Shown piece after piece: positions 10,399 to 18,851 of a stretch of DNA of 30,531 nucleotides. The notes beneath the pieces are model-generated. The model made no database searches. It had not been told where the DNA came from and worked only from the letters and a program-made list of their open reading frames with translations. The stretch is from Stentor coeruleus (Eukaryota > Ciliophora > Heterotrichea > Heterotrichida > Stentoridae): assembly GCA_001970955.1 (NCBI GenBank), contig MPUH01000889.1:1-30531 (forward strand), read 5' to 3'. The translations under genes and the position numbers were made by a program. Position 1 is the first letter of the stretch. Each line of letters opens with the position of its first letter.

Positions 10399-10786
10399 AT
10401 GATAAAATCCCAAGGAGATAAGCTGGGTGCATATTGAAGAGTAAAAGGTTGGATAAGTTTTTTCTGTATAAAGATTTATACGTTTGATGAAAAAAAAAGG
10501 TTCGCAGATTGTATTAACCCAAATAGTGCAATAAGGGTATCTGTTGTCTTAGAGTGTTTAACAGCAGAAATCTTAGAAATAGCTGGGGATAAAAAATCCT
10601 TGACCCAAATTCTAAATCAAAGTTAATAATTAAGCCAAGGCATATGCTTAGCATTCAAATACAATGAAGAAATATCTGGCTAATGGTCATCATGCTATAA
10701 TCCCAATAAGGGTATTTCCCCATATTGAAGAAATCTTAGAAGTCAAAATCACAGATTGTCAAAAAGCAGTGCCGTTGAAGGATTAA
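10399..10786 (+). pseudogene. decayed histone H2A
   Basis: Reading frames here reproduce the H2A fold in order. GWISFFCIKIYTF stands where H2A has its AGLQFPVGRI helix; KKRFADCINPNSAIRVSVV follows; then LECLTAEILEIAG, a near-exact copy of the H2A signature LTAEILELAG; then IIKPRHM, LAFKYNEEI and finally GVFPHIEEIL, matching the IPRH-LAIRNDEE and GGVLPNI blocks. The blocks lie in different frames, separated by several frameshifts and two adjacent TAA codons near 10620-10630. The gene is therefore dead. An acidic open stretch in another frame (to about 10977) may be the remains of an extended C-terminal tail. The divergence from canonical H2A hints at a variant rather than a bulk histone, but decay makes this uncertain. 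Confidence 0.85.
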
Positions 10787-10995
10787 AAGATGATAAAGAT
10801 AAGATTTCTAATGACAATGAGGAAGAAAACAGCATAGATGAAAATGATATAAACTACAGTGAAATAATTAATAATAAATTTTATTTCAAGCAGTTTATAT
10901 CAAAACTCCAAAAAGTTATTATAAAATCTCACAAAATCATAATAAAATATATAGTTAAAATGTTTTTTCATGATTAAAGTTTCTCAATAAGTTTA

Positions 10996-11016
10996 ATTAC
11001 TTATGNATTACTTATG
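10996..11016. repeat. 10-nt direct repeat flanking an N (11006)
   Basis: The same ten bases (attacttatg) stand on both sides of a single N. This is a short version of the overlap pattern seen at 2375 and 6551, so it is probably another unmerged contig join. Confidence 0.7.
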
Positions 11017-11307
11017 CAAAGGTAAACTGACAACAAAGCTATCAACCATACTTCCAGGTTTGCTATATACTGAGATTTTTCTTTCAGAATGCTGTAGGGT
11101 TGACATCATTGCTAAAGAGTCAGAGAGAGATTTAGACTTTGTTTGTTTGAATTTAATCCATTCATCAACTTTTTGCATTGGCACTTCTTCTTCAGAGCTT
11201 AGAGATATATCGACAAAATCTTGATTATGATGGCTTATGCTGTTCTTACCAGCTAAAACCACATCGTAACTTTTGATGTCTAGTGTGTTTTGCATGCAGC
11301 AGCCCAT
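11008..11307 (-). CDS. small MGCC protein, probably lipid-anchored
   Basis: The frame encodes 99 residues from ATG to TAA. The N-terminus MGCCMQ has Gly2 followed by two cysteines, the classic layout for N-myristoylation plus palmitoylation, which would anchor a soluble protein to the plasma or ciliary membrane. The rest is hydrophilic and rich in Ser, Asp and Lys, with no domain I recognise. Small dually acylated proteins of this kind are common in ciliates. The stop lies only two bases from the assembly N at 11006, but the codon also occurs in the neighbouring copy of the overlap, so the end is probably real. Function unknown; membrane anchoring is inferred from the motif alone. Confidence 0.55.
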   Translation of the reverse strand: MGCCMQNTLDIKSYDVVLAGKNSISHHNQDFVDISLSSEEEVPMQKVDEWIKFKQTKSKSLSDSLAMMSTLQHSERKISVYSKPGSMVDSFVVSLPLHK

Positions 11308-11330
11308 TAATTATTATTTTTATTGAAATT

Positions 11331-11486
11331 ATGCAAGTATATGAATGGAGCAAACAATTGAAGAAGCTCTTATGTACTCCAAAACCTTCAATAGGCATTA
11401 CAAAAATACCAAAAGAATTAAAAAAAAAAAAATCCAGGTCAAATGCTTCCTTTAATTACTATGAGCCTACTATAAATCACATATAA
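11331..11486 (+). CDS. possible 51-aa ORF, doubtful
   Basis: An ATG-started frame of 51 residues, divergent from the MGCC gene by 23 nt, begins MQVYEWSKQLKKLL and ends ASFNYYEPTINHI. It is basic and low-complexity (a run of Lys), with no known motif. It may be chance, or the edge of the insertion that carries the piggyBac relic just downstream. Confidence 0.2.
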   Translation: MQVYEWSKQLKKLLCTPKPSIGITKIPKELKKKKSRSNASFNYYEPTINHI

Positions 11487-11639
11487 AAATCATTATTTTT
11501 CAAATAGAATTTTGAATCATCCGAAAAATTCCCTTGCTTTCTCCCAAGGTAAAATTTGTTTGAGTAATTTCTCTTTCTAATAAAGATGATTACTGATTTT
11601 ATTATGGTTAGTCGATAAGTTCAATATTAAAAGCATTAA

Positions 11640-12729
11640 ATCAAGGAAATTTCCTTTTCCCTATCGATGAAAGTATTACTCAAATTGATTATCAAGCTTT
11701 TATTTGATTACTAGTACAACAATCTAATTGTAAACACTACCAACTATTCCAATTTTCTTGAGATGCAAAAATAGTCGAAGATGTCATTCATAGATTCATT
11801 TTGGCAAGTTATAACATCAGAAGAACTTGATAGTTACATTGGAATAACTATGATGGAAATGTTAAAATCACTGATAAACTAATTCGAAGAACAATGCCAA
11901 GGGATTATTTATTATAAAGGTCTGCAAACAGAAAACTTCAGTAAAATTGAAGAATTATAGACTATTATAAAATATAATTTTCAGCAATATTATAAACTCT
12001 GAGAAGCAGTTTCAATTGAATTATTGACTTTAAAGTTAAAAATAAAATGAAGCAATGCACACCTGAAAAACCAACTAAGTGAGACTTTAAAGCTTTTGTT
12101 TTAGCAGATAAATTACTATCCAGTAAGTGATTTTATGTATTTCTCAAAACAAAACGAAAAATATTAAAACCAAAGAGTATTGGCTATTTTATGAGAAATT
12201 TGATGAATTATAACATTTATATGTACAATTGATATACTTCAGCTATACTTTTTGAAAAGCTTCTACAAAAAGGGATTCATGAAACCGGTACAATTAGAAT
12301 AAAAAGTTTTTTTTTATCACAAATCAGACAACAAGTAATCTATAAAGCAAAAATACATTTTTTTAATATATATTATGTTTTTCATGTTATAAAAAGATAA
12401 AAAGTTGTGCTAACCATATTCAATTATTATGGGAATTATATGCTGGTGAATAAAATATTAGAAATGTGTCCCAAAAGTAGTATTTCAATGCAACAAATAT
12501 ATGGCTGGGGTTGGCAAATTTGATCAATCTATAGTATATTACAAGAATAGCTATTGAAATGGTAGAAAAACCACCTTATTTTTGGAAATAGAATTGTGAA
12601 GACAAATTTAAAGAAAATTTGGAAAATCAGTTGAAGAAAAAATAAAGTGCAACATACTATTCTTGCCCCATATGCAAACATTATTTCTATAAGTTTTACT
12701 TTTCGAATAGAGATCATAATTGCAATTAG
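11640..12729 (+). pseudogene. decayed piggyBac-type transposase
   Basis: Blocks of the DDE_Tnp_1_7 (piggyBac) transposase occur in the right order on the plus strand: FWQVITSEELDSYIGITMM near 11800; IIDFKVKNKMKQ followed by PEKPTK-stop-DFKAFVLAD near 12030-12110, the hallmark FKGR-KQY-PKKP-KWGFK region; YN-stop-YTSAILFEKLL then HETGTIR near 12210-12300, the DN-WYTS-LF and GT-R motifs; KYMAGVGKFDQSIVYY near 12505, the YN-MGGVD-DQ motif; and a C-terminal cysteine cluster CPICK...HNC ending at 12729, the usual zinc-binding tail. The blocks sit in different frames and are split by many stops, so the element is dead. Two in-frame TGA codons stand exactly where the family has Trp. Terminal inverted repeats and TTAA target sites could not be identified with confidence. 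Confidence 0.85.
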
Positions 12730-13437
12730 TTAAAATTCAATTTTTTATTAAATACTATCCTAGCCGTAAGTCCAGAAGCCTCCTACATTTGGTTACTTAA
12801 GTCCATTACTTATTCTATGTCCCCTAATTTAGGTGGGTTCGTACACCAAGATTAATGGAATTATATAAATACTATTCATTAGTATTAGTTAGGAATTAAA
12901 TATTACTCATAATTGGATTTCTAATTTCAGTAAGAAGTTCAAAATTATAATCTGTTACAACAGTAGGAAATTCCTGCTGTTGAGGGATTAAGTAGAGTTA
13001 TCCTAGAGAGAAGATATTCTCTCCATAGTTTCCACTGATTATTATATATTTCTTACTTTAATATTTATCAATGTTGAAAGAGATTGCTTTGAAGTTGGAG
13101 TGCGGTAAAACATATATTCTTAAATGAGGAAATAAGTGGTCTTGTTGTAAAATCTGAAAGCTTCTTTATACTTGAGGATGAATTAGTAATCAATATACAA
13201 AAATTCATAAAGCTGAAATATGGATTTCTGCGTGTAAAAACATGGAAAACTAGACCTTTTACAAAGACAGAAGTGCAAAAAAAAAACTTGTGCTTGAAAG
13301 GCTCTAGGAAGAAAATTAGGGATTTGACTTTTCTAATGTTTAATTTAATGGGATGACTCCTAAAGCGATAACTTTAATGGAGGAGTTAGCTACACTAAAT
13401 AAGAATTATTTTAAATTTTTTAAACACTATTATTATT
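12730..13437. other. intergenic with small inverted repeats
   Basis: This stretch holds a reverse copy of the dispersed 20-nt motif (12879-12898), an 11-bp near-perfect inverted repeat with a 1-nt spacer (12959-12981, AACAGTAGGAA/TTCCTGCTGTT) and a 7-bp hairpin GAGAGAA-gata-TTCTCTC just downstream (about 13003-13020). From about 13080 to 13400 the plus strand reads like a decayed coding tract with many stops (for example MTPKAITLMEELATLNKNYF), which I cannot identify. It may be the right flank of the piggyBac insertion. Confidence 0.4.
12879..12898 (-). repeat. dispersed 20-nt motif, reverse copy
   Basis: The reverse complement reads TAATTCCTAACTAATACTAA, identical to 236-255 on the plus strand and one mismatch from 26509-26528. 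It lies about 150 nt downstream of the piggyBac relic. Function unknown. Confidence 0.75.
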
Positions 13438-14697
13438 TTATAAGGTGCTCTCTATGTATAAATTAAATTTTTTCAAAACATGGTAAAAGACTTTCTCAAC
13501 CCTGTGATTTGCTTTGTAGTTTTGCCTACATCTTATATTAACATAGTTTTGCAACTTATTTTTGATTTCTCTTGTTATTGGATTAGCAAATTTCATTTTC
13601 ATTTCGTTTGTTGCTATAGTTTCAGATTCAATAAAAAATTTAAGATTGTTTAACTCATCAGGAATTTGTATATTATTCATTACGAAGATTTTTTCATAGA
13701 TTTTTTTTGCAACTTTTTTAGAGAATTTATGAAAGTAAATCATAAAAACATCTCTTGTTTCAGTAGTAAAAATTTCAAAAAAGTTTGGACCTGATACATA
13801 AAGATAAAAAAATGCGATTTTGATATACTCAAAATTTTTGAGCTCTTTTTTAACAATATATTTTTCTTTCTCAATTATGCTTTCTTCATCAAAATTATTT
13901 ATTTCAGATTCTACAAATTTAGCAGGCAAAATATTTTCTGCCTCAGCGAAATTTAAAAATTCAAGCTTTAAAAGTTCTTCAAAGGAAGCTCGAATTTTTG
14001 GGTCATGTTTAAGAGTTTTTGAAAAAAACTCTATAGTTATTCTATCTGGATTCGTGTTTTCAGGATATAAAACACTTCCATTACTATCAAATTTTACATA
14101 CTCCTTAAACAACATATAATATACCAAAGCTCCGTAGCTATAAACATCAATTTTTCCATTGTAATCATTACGCCTAAGTATTTCAGGAGCTATATAATTT
14201 TCTGTACCTAGTATTGTCTTTGCTTTAGATTCCTCAATGTTTATAGAAAATCCTAAATCTGCTATAACCACATCCGCATTTTCATTTGATTCAGTCAATA
14301 ATATGTTTTCTGGTTTTAAGTCTCTATGCAAAATATTCTTTTTATGAAGTTGGTCCATACCATCACAAATTTGTCTTGCCCATTTTCTATATGTTATCAT
14401 TTGTATGCTTTGATTTACAAGTAAATAATCTTTGAGATCAGTTGGGTAATAGTTAAATTTTAACACTGTTAAAGATTCTTTAGCATCATTTATAATTTCT
14501 TCATCAGAAAGAAGAGTTATGAACATTTTAGGAAGTCCTTGCTTGAGGATTTTTTTTTCACGCTTTATGCTTGATCTTTTATTTTTGAAAAGATATATGA
14601 ACTTTATGATGTAAGCTTGATTATCGTAATCTTTTACAAGATAAACAAATTGTGAAATCATCTGCTTTTCTCTATATTTCTTCAAGTATTCATTCAT
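13438..14697 (-). CDS. divergent protein kinase
   Basis: The 419-aa product carries a eukaryotic protein-kinase domain at about residues 15-250 and a 170-residue C-terminal extension of unknown nature. Visible motifs are a candidate VAIK lysine in AYIIKF (K32), the catalytic loop HRDLKPEN (124-131), DLG in place of DFG (147-149), GTENYIAPE with APE at 170-172, and IDVYSYGALVYYML (subdomain IX). The catalytic Asp and Asn are present, so activity is plausible, but the N-lobe is short and I see no clear glycine-rich loop. It is probably a soluble Ser/Thr kinase of the expanded ciliate kinome; subfamily unknown. The start codon and 5' flank lie in an 84-nt tandem duplication. Stop is TAA. Confidence 0.88.
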   Translation of the reverse strand: MNEYLKKYREKQMISQFVYLVKDYDNQAYIIKFIYLFKNKRSSIKREKKILKQGLPKMFITLLSDEEIINDAKESLTVLKFNYYPTDLKDYLLVNQSIQMITYRKWARQICDGMDQLHKKNILHRDLKPENILLTESNENADVVIADLGFSINIEESKAKTILGTENYIAPEILRRNDYNGKIDVYSYGALVYYMLFKEYVKFDSNGSVLYPENTNPDRITIEFFSKTLKHDPKIRASFEELLKLEFLNFAEAENILPAKFVESEINNFDEESIIEKEKYIVKKELKNFEYIKIAFFYLYVSGPNFFEIFTTETRDVFMIYFHKFSKKVAKKIYEKIFVMNNIQIPDELNNLKFFIESETIATNEMKMKFANPITREIKNKLQNYVNIRCRQNYKANHRVEKVFYHVLKKFNLYIESTL

Positions 14698-14851
14698 TTT
14701 TTATAAACTTTAATTTAATCTTTTATGCAATTTATTCTATAAAATTCTAGTTTTACATGAAATAATAAAGTATTCATTCATTTTTTATAAACTTTAATTT
14801 AATCTTTTATGCAATTTATTCTATAAAATTCTAGTTTTACATGAAATAATA
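14684..14851. repeat. 84-nt exact tandem duplication over the kinase start
   Basis: Positions 14684-14767 and 14768-14851 are identical. The unit contains the kinase start codon and about 70 nt of its 5' flank, so the upstream copy presents a second ATG (14779-14781 on the minus strand) that opens a short 20-codon frame not joined to the kinase. No N separates the copies. Confidence 0.9.
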
Positions 14852-15945
14852 ATAATTTAGACTAAATTCAACTCAAAATCCAATCATACAAAGTTCTAAT
14901 CTTAAATTCTCCTTACCTCTGATTACATAAAGTTTATACAGCATATGCTTAGTAAATTTTAAAGAACCCTAATAGTTTCTATGAATAAGGGATTTTATTG
15001 TTAAGTAACTTTTATATACTTGTTAAGATTTGGAATGAGTTAAGGCAAAATATGTTATATTTTTGGAAATTTATGAGAAACTTTGGCTGATTTGCATAAA
15101 TAAACACTACAACGGGTATGCAGAATTGCATTTTAATGACGAAAGAGTTTGGGTATTTATCAAATCTTAAAGGTATGGATTTAAGATTCTCAACACTTGA
15201 TATTGATAGTTTTGTTTGACTTTTAATATTTTCGTAGAATTTGTTAGAGTCTCTTAGATTATTATAATTTTTTTGTCCAATATTTCCATACTTAAATATT
15301 ATTAATTATTATAAAGATTTGGAATGATTAGGTTATGAGAAGTTTGAGTTTTTAAGTTATAAGTTCGAGTGAGTGCTTGAGAAGGATTCTATTTTTTTGA
15401 ATTACTAATGGATTTAAATGAAAGTAAATATTTTTTTTTTATTAGTTTTATCTTATTTTTTGGTTTTAGGATAAGATAAGTCTATCTTTGAGATTGTATT
15501 AATTATTCCTCAAAAGTTTTGTACTGTTAACTGATCTAAGAAATATTTTGCGTAAAGATTTTAATAATTACTTTAGGAATTTCTTACTGCGAATAATTGT
15601 CTCTGAGTTCCAAAATAATTCAATTTATCAAAAAATGCTCAAGGCTTTGCAACTATAAAATTTTAATTTCTGTACCGATTATTGTGGCCTATAATTTTCA
15701 TCTAAATTACTTACAAAATATTCTATAATCAACTACTCGTATATCGAAATCATCATAAAGCATACATATTTTCAAACTCCAATAATCTCAAATAAAAAAT
15801 CCCCCATATTCAAATTGCACCCTATTAAAATTTCCCAAGTTCATATTAGTCAATCCAATATTACCAATACTTATATAAAATGTTTAGAATCTCAAGGCAT
15901 TTCTCATATGTCAGACTCTCTAAACATATAGTAATTTCCACCTAG
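14852..15945. other. 1.1-kb intergenic, no gene seen
   Basis: AT-rich spacer between two genes transcribed away from each other, so it should hold both promoters. No hidden gene or structured element was recognised. T-rich runs occur near 15430 and 15265. Confidence 0.4.
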
Positions 15946-16668
15946 ATGATGAAAAGACAGACTTATTACGAGGCCATAGCCCAAAGTTATGTCCCTCCTA
16001 CCTTTAAAGGAAAGTTCAAAAGTGCTAGAAGAAATTTATTCGCATATTGTGTTTCTGTAGCTGCATTATATTTCTTTCTGAAAACAAAAATATCAAAATA
16101 TATGTTCTTCAAAGCTGACTTGATGATTTTTGAATTAAAATATTGGTTGAACCCTGAAATGTATTCTGAAACTACAGCACTTGCCACGAATACTCCTAAG
16201 TTTTCTTGTGAGGCTGATTTGATTACAAAATTATCTGAAATTTTCAATGCACTAGACAGACAGCAAGTTATTTCAGAGATAAGCAATTTATGGACAAAAT
16301 CAGGTAAAATCTTTAAATTCCCTCAAGAAATGACTCATGCTCAGTTTTTACAATTGTGTTGCATGTATGAAATTACCGAGAAAGATGTTGAGGATTTTGA
16401 AAACACATGTGCAGAATATATTGAAAAAGATAAGAAAATTATAATGAAAATTAAAGAAGAGAATCATAAATATGTGAAGGATGAAGAAGAGAAGAGAGAT
16501 AAATCAGAGAGGCTAAATAGGGAGAATGATAGGAAGCATAGTCTATACATTTTAGAGAACGAGAAAAAAATTCTTGAGGCTAAACTTAAAGAGAATAATA
16601 GTTTGAGGTATCAGATGATTATCAAAAATTTAAATGAAGATATAAGATTATTAAAAAAGCGAGTTTAG
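15946..16668 (+). CDS. unknown protein with one membrane-like segment and C-terminal coiled coil
   Basis: The 240-aa frame runs from ATG (ATGATG) to TAG without interruption. A hydrophobic stretch at about residues 31-46 (LFAYCVSVAALYFFL) follows a basic N-terminus (KGKFKSARRN) and could be a single membrane segment or a buried helix. Residues ~85-145 look globular (LITKLSEIFNALDRQQVISEI, FPQEMTHAQFLQLCC). From about 150 to 240 the sequence is a Lys/Glu-rich coiled coil. I do not recognise a family. The arrangement suggests a membrane-tethered coiled-coil protein; this is an inference. The frame is clean and codon use resembles that of its intact neighbours, so I take it to be a real gene. 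Confidence 0.7.
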   Translation: MMKRQTYYEAIAQSYVPPTFKGKFKSARRNLFAYCVSVAALYFFLKTKISKYMFFKADLMIFELKYWLNPEMYSETTALATNTPKFSCEADLITKLSEIFNALDRQQVISEISNLWTKSGKIFKFPQEMTHAQFLQLCCMYEITEKDVEDFENTCAEYIEKDKKIIMKIKEENHKYVKDEEEKRDKSERLNRENDRKHSLYILENEKKILEAKLKENNSLRYQMIIKNLNEDIRLLKKRV

Positions 16669-16830
16669 TCTAATTTATAATTCTAAATAGAATCGTAAAT
16701 ACTTAAAAAAATCTATCATAAACAAAAATTTTTTTTTATCTTAATTATATCAAAGTAATCTTATTCAAAAAACTACTCTCTCACAATTATACCAAAATAG
16801 AGTCTTAAAATCTGGTGAATAATCATAATC

Positions 16831-18291
16831 ATGGCGTGCAAAGCTTCTATGGCAAAAGAGCTTAAAGATTTTGCAAACTACCCAGTTCTTGAAGAACAGA
16901 AATCAGTAGCCCATCTCTAGTTGAGAATAAAATTCTACTTTGTGAGAAAAAAATATGTCGTTAGAGCTTAGTTTTCTAAACTTCGTGAACCTATCGGCAA
17001 AGCTAGAGGAACTAGAAAGAATCAACTACAAAGCAGTATGAAAAATCCTTTGAAGGTGGCAGAGTCACTTATTTACAAGAAATTTGCAAGACCAATTAAG
17101 GTAGACATCAGTTTTCTTGCAGAAGCTGATGATCTATGTCACGGATCTCAGAATCTGTGGATGGAGTTAGCACAGGTCGCTTTAAACCACCTGAACCAAA
17201 ATGAAAGAATAGCTAACAAAGTATCCAAGTCACTCCCGATACATTTAAAGGTAGAAGAAATTAGGATGGGACCTTGGGGCATGATAGAGGATGCTCCAAT
17301 AAAACATAGGGAGTGGTGTGTGAAAGGGAATGCAGCTATCGACTGTGATAAATTTAAAGTCTGAAATAATAAGTTCAGACACTCATTTGATACCGATTTA
17401 GAGGCTGAGAAATTTCTATCACTCAAATGGAACCTAGAATTCGTGAAAAACTCCCTAAAAGACAGTCCAAAGAAACTATAGAGTGATTTGAAAAAGAATC
17501 TAGGACTAGAGAGCAAGGAAATAAAAGATATGTTGAAAGATGATCTGGAGGAGAAACTCGAGATATCGAAGTATTCAAAAGTTAAATAAAACAATCATGG
17601 AAAATGGAGCAAAAGCTTCAAGATAAGAAGACCTGGAAGTGAAGCTTCTACAGAAGATAACTCGCCCGCCAAAAACATGAGCTAAAAGATACGTCCCCCA
17701 ACGAGCCAAAAAAGGAAAATGGAAAGATTGTAAAAGATACCATGACTATGTACGTCCCCCAACGAGCCAAAAAAGGAAAATGGAAAGATTGTAAAAGATA
17801 CCATGACTATGATGTTATTAGAGCTTAGCAAAAAATTCTCATGAGTTAGAGACCTGGGAGACAAATGCAGAAAGCAACTTCACAACGCTGAAGGGCTGGA
17901 AGGATACTGTAGACGCCAAGTTTGAAAATCTGAATAGTACTGTCATGAATATTGAAGTTATGAGATTAATCTACAAAGTGGTAAGCATGTCAAGGACAGA
18001 AGTGAAAAGATATGGTCTGGCACTACGAAAACTCAATGAGGGTGTCCCAAATTCAAAATTTGGGGGTGCAGGCTCACTTGGAATACTCTAAGTGTGGAAG
18101 GTATATTTGGGGATCTGTGTGGTCTCTCCAAAGATAATAACGGTGAAATTACTCTGTTTAACGAAGCTGCCTTCAGAAGGGCATTAAAAAGAAAGAATAG
18201 AGAACTGAAGAAGGACAAGACTAGTTAAAGAGGAAGATTGCCGGTAGGAGTGGAAGAGGTGGTAGATCTGGCATGAGGGGTAAATGCTAAA
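16831..18291 (+). pseudogene. stop-riddled coding tract, unknown family
   Basis: A long protein-like reading begins at an ATG near 16831 (MACKASMAKELKDFANYPVL) and continues through TAG, TAG, TGA, TAG and TAA codons in one frame to about 17590. The longest clean piece is 17038-17364 (108 aa, with WMELAQVALNHL and GPWGMIEDAPIKHREW). After a frameshift it resumes as FENLNSTVMNIEVMRLIYKV and YGLALRKLNEGVPNSKFGG (about 17920-18060), and again as ITLFNEAAFRRALKRKN, ending with an Arg/Gly-rich tail (AGRSGRGGRSGMRGKC, TAA at 18291). The RG-rich tail hints at RNA binding. The tract looks richer in G+C and uses TGG, CTC and GTC codons more freely than its surroundings. I cannot name the family; a decayed gene of foreign or mobile origin is one option. 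Confidence 0.6.
17690..17811. repeat. 61-nt exact tandem duplication inside the decayed tract
   Basis: Positions 17690-17750 and 17751-17811 are identical and adjacent. Because 61 is not a multiple of three, the duplication itself shifts the reading frame. Either it is part of the decay or it is an assembly error. Confidence 0.9.
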
Positions 18292-18851
18292 ATCTCTAGA
18301 GATTGCTAATTTAATTAAGTTTGTCTTCTTCTTCTTCTTCTTTTTCTTCTACTTTGTCTCTACCTTCAATCTCTCGACTAATCCTAATGATATGAAAGAC
18401 TAGTTTCAAATTCTCCTGTAGTTCCAGTCCAATCATCTCAATTATCTTATATTGAAGAGTAAAGATTAAAATAACAAGAAACTACACTTCCAAACCCAAC
18501 AGCTTATCCAAATCTACCATCTCAAAAGAACTTTTCACCTGTAGCTTAAGAAGTATTTTCTACTGTTACTTGCTGTTTTATAGGGGGATTATTAGTCATC
18601 CAACAAGTGCATATATTGTAATATGTTTTAATTTTAGGGTAAGCACAACAATAAAACCTCTGATTAATAAATCATGTGTTTATTGTAGGGCAAATCCATA
18701 TTGCCTGACTGATTGTGCGCAGGTCAGGTGCAGATGGGAGGTGATATACTCAGTTAGATTTAGCTAAAATAACACGTTTTGTAAAAACTAGGTATTTAAC
18801 TAAGCATAACTACCTAAACTTTTATCTTGGGGATGATTTTCTATATAGTCC
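18292..18851. other. intergenic with a possible decayed coding piece
   Basis: The left part holds a CTT microsatellite (about 18323-18350). From about 18399 to 18610 a plus-strand frame reads as plausible protein except for TAA codons: LVSNSPVVPVQSSQLSYIEE, then ETTLPNPTAYPNLPSQKNFS, then EVFSTVTCCFIGGLLVIQQ. The Pro/Asn-rich lead followed by a Cys-containing hydrophobic stretch recalls small proteolipid-type membrane proteins, but I cannot assign it. Three TAA codons interrupt it where Gln would be natural. Beyond 18640 nothing is clear. Confidence 0.35.

Noticed and set aside
12835..12857. Possible tRNA T-arm (GGTGGGTTCGTACACC).
   Set aside because: It forms a 4-bp hairpin only; no acceptor, D or anticodon arm fits around it.
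14779..14838. Upstream 20-codon frame before the kinase as a regulatory uORF.
   Set aside because: It exists only because of the 84-nt duplication, which may be an assembly artefact.
16904..17378. Three 15-nt GT...AG windows (16904-16918, 16953-16967, 17360-17374 approx.) that would remove the first stops of the 16.8-kb tract in frame.
   Set aside because: They start GTAG, GTCG and GTCT rather than GTAA, and two lack the A at position 10 shared by the two convincing introns. Later stops and frameshifts cannot be removed this way, so decay is the simpler reading.
18570..18767. 65-aa plus-strand ORF with several cysteines (CVYCRANPYC...).
   Set aside because: No ATG context or homology recognised; it lies where a different frame reads more like a decayed gene.
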